64,000 bases of DNA from Epilithonimonas zeae. GTDB lineage: Bacteria; Bacteroidota; Bacteroidia; Flavobacteriales; Weeksellaceae. The stretch is taken from contig NZ_CP075338.1 of assembly GCF_023278365.1 (NCBI RefSeq), positions 2,356,001 through 2,420,000 on the forward strand, written 5' to 3'. Both the position numbers and the translations under genes were made by a program. The notes under the pieces are model-generated. The model saw only the letters and a list, made by a program, of their open reading frames with translations, searched no databases and had not been told where the DNA came from. Shown here one piece after another: positions 62,694 to 64,000 of this stretch; position 1 is the stretch's first letter, and every line of letters begins with the position of its first letter.

Positions 62694-63269
62694 TTAATCG
62701 TTCAAATCATCATAAAGACTTTGCAATCTTTTGCGCAGATGTTTTACTGCGTATGATTTTCTACTAATGATTGTTTTTATGTTTTCGCCTTCTTCGTCAG
62801 CAATTTCTTGTAGCGTTTTATCTTCCAATTCATTTTGGATATAAACCCGTTTTTGTTTTTCCGGTAGTTCGTCCAAAGCTTTCATCAACTCATTCCAGAA
62901 CATCTCTTTGAAAACACCTAGTTCCGGACTATTACTATCATCAGCCAAAAGAATATCTTTTACATTCAGTTCGCCATCCTCATCCTGATAGACAAAATCT
63001 TCAAGAGATTCGCTTTTCTTTTTTCTGTAGCTGTCGATGATTTTGTTTCTGGTAACCGAATACAACCAGGCACCAACATTTTCCAACTCGTTCAAGTTAG
63101 TCAATCGGCTGGTCTGAAACCAAACTTCCTGCAGAATATCTTCCGCATCTTCTGTCTTTGCCACTTTAGAGTTAATAAAGCGCAAGAGCTGGGAACCGTA
63201 ATTTTTTACGACTTCCGTAATCGATGCAGATTTTTTTTCGGCCATTTGCTGTAAAGATAGCGACTCCAT
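62694..63269 (-). CDS. ECF-family RNA polymerase sigma factor
   Basis: The 191-residue protein has sigma region 2 (SQLLRFINSKVAKTEDAEDIL with VWFQTSRL) and the tryptophan motif GAWLYSVTRNKIIDSYR. Region 4 reads LDELPEKQKRVYIQNELEDKT, then LQEIADEEGENIKTIISRKSYAV. A Met eight residues in (63245) is a possible start. It belongs to the same short transcript as the small membrane protein downstream. Confidence 0.88.
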   Translation of the reverse strand: MESLSLQQMAEKKSASITEVVKNYGSQLLRFINSKVAKTEDAEDILQEVWFQTSRLTNLNELENVGAWLYSVTRNKIIDSYRKKKSESLEDFVYQDEDGELNVKDILLADDSNSPELGVFKEMFWNELMKALDELPEKQKRVYIQNELEDKTLQEIADEEGENIKTIISRKSYAVKHLRKRLQSLYDDLND

Positions 63270-63349
63270 ATGAATATGACGACGCTGATTTTTTTTTACT
63301 TTAAAAATTTTTATTTTTTTCTAAAGTATCATTAAAATATTGAATTACA

Positions 63350-63440
63350 TGCAGCCCGGCTTGAGCGGAAATCCTTTTTATTTTTTTGAAAAAAAATAAA
63401 AAGATTGACTTCGTCGAACCACTCCGTTAGGTTTGGGAGC
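63350..63440. repeat. Intergenic palindromic repeat, copy 2
   Basis: This starts GCAGCCCGGCTTGAGCGG, similar to the minus-strand end AGCCCCGATTGCAGCGG of the repeat at 38148-38240. A long A/T-rich hairpin follows (arms 63374-63387 and 63390-63403). Its position, after the minus-strand acyltransferase gene, would let it act as that gene's terminator. The far boundary is uncertain. Confidence 0.6.
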
Positions 63441-63468
63441 GAAAGATGGAAATAGCTGCCCAAATAAA

Positions 63469-64000
63469 TTACATCAAAGGCAACCTCATCAATTCGTGTT
63501 TTCCGAAGATGATGGAATTGGCTGGAACGTTTCTGGAAATAACGCAATTTGCACCAATAATACAGTTATCGCCAATTGTTACGCCTTTGAGAACAGTAAC
63601 ATTACTATAGATTTTCACATTTTTACCAATGATGATTGGTGCTGTATTGAATTTGTTTTTGTGCCAAACGTATTCTGGTTTTGTATCGAAAGCGTGGTCG
63701 TGATCATAGAATTTGCAGCCTTCAGCAATACATGTATCATCGCCCAATTCTATTTTATCTAGACAATTGATGGAAATATAATGACTGAGATCTACATTAT
63801 TTCCGAAAATCAATGTTCCTCCGTTTCTTATTCTAATGGCATTATGATCTCTCCAAATAACATTTGTTCCAATCTTGAATTTGGCATTATCATCCAGCTC
63901 AAAAGTAGTCGCCTTTCCTATTTTAAGATCTGAATGAAGCGTGACTCCGGAATGCGAGTTTAGAATACTGTAGGAATATAGCTTCTCGATTTTCGCAATC
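63469..64000 (-). CDS. Hexapeptide-repeat acyltransferase (5' partial)
   Basis: The reading frame is open to the window edge on the minus strand, so the start is missing and 176 residues are seen. The sequence consists of left-handed beta-helix hexapeptides, e.g. IIIGKNVKIYSNVTVLKGVTIG, IIGANCVIS, with the acceptor-side motif YDHDHAF and a His-rich active site. This is the LbH fold of maltose O-acetyltransferase-like and sugar O-acyltransferases. The substrate cannot be told. It ends SIIFGKHELMRLPLM. A palindromic repeat follows. Confidence 0.88.
   Translation of the reverse strand, partial: IAKIEKLYSYSILNSHSGVTLHSDLKIGKATTFELDDNAKFKIGTNVIWRDHNAIRIRNGGTLIFGNNVDLSHYISINCLDKIELGDDTCIAEGCKFYDHDHAFDTKPEYVWHKNKFNTAPIIIGKNVKIYSNVTVLKGVTIGDNCIIGANCVISRNVPANSIIFGKHELMRLPLM

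Noticed and set aside
1-64000. tRNA, rRNA, CRISPR arrays, insertion sequences or prophage
   Set aside because: I found no cloverleaf in the gaps, no regularly spaced repeats, and no transposase or integrase in any translated frame.

Overview
The window looks like a chromosomal segment of a low-GC member of the Bacteroidota, most likely a flavobacterium of the Chryseobacterium/Epilithonimonas type (family Weeksellaceae). The signs are type IX secretion (T9SS) C-terminal sorting domains on several secreted proteins, Bacteroidetes-type promoters (TTTG, 19 bases, TAnnTTTG), little sign of Shine-Dalgarno sequences, DUF4907/DUF4252/DUF4403/HU-CCDC81 proteins, a GH97 enzyme, and a ribosomal operon with rpmJ and infA next to secY. 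The genus is inferred from gene content and style, not from a search.

Layout. Bases 1-3.7 kb: the end of a Kelch-propeller protein, a DUF4907 lipoprotein, a LytS/LytTR-type two-component pair and deoD. 3.8-10.0 kb (minus strand): a secreted M4 metalloprotease, a DUF4403 protein and a GH97 alpha-glucosidase. 10.1-23.9 kb (minus strand): the S10-spc-alpha ribosomal operon from rplC to rplQ, including secY, infA and rpoA, with its own promoter before rplC and a strong terminator after rplQ. 24.1-30.5 kb: four unrelated genes (a small membrane protein, a coupled lipoprotein/838-residue pair, a T9SS metzincin protease) that separate rplC from rpsJ. 30.7-34.1 kb (minus strand): the str operon rpsL-rpsG-fusA-rpsJ with its own promoter and terminator.

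34.3-45.3 kb: dps, a GT-C-type membrane protein, a leucine-rich T9SS protein that starts with TTG, the fused B12-dependent mutase icmF, a calcium-repeat protein, a DAO-family oxidoreductase and two small proteins. 45.3-48.5 kb (minus strand): an ECF sigma/anti-sigma-like unit followed by two DUF4252 proteins, one fused to a GIN (DUF2807) domain. 48.7-56.6 kb (minus strand): a serine hydrolase, a 2-hydroxyacid dehydrogenase, an acyl-CoA thioesterase overlapping an HU-CCDC81 protein, a T9SS-type protein, a TonB-dependent receptor behind a TPP riboswitch, a WG-repeat-like protein and a DUF2752 protein. 56.9-62.2 kb: two aconitases of different subfamilies in tandem (acnB, then a mitochondrial-type enzyme). 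62.3-64 kb (minus strand): a small membrane protein with a duplicated Trp/Cys motif next to an ECF sigma factor, an intergenic palindromic repeat, and the 3' part of a hexapeptide acyltransferase.

Most of the window is housekeeping or envelope/secretion biology. The features that stand out are the TPP riboswitch on an outer-membrane receptor, the split of the str and S10 operons by a gene insertion, inverted repeats in the three long gaps of the ribosomal operon, the coupled lipoprotein/838-residue pair of unknown function, and two copies of an intergenic repeat family. I saw no tRNA, rRNA, CRISPR array, insertion sequence or prophage.
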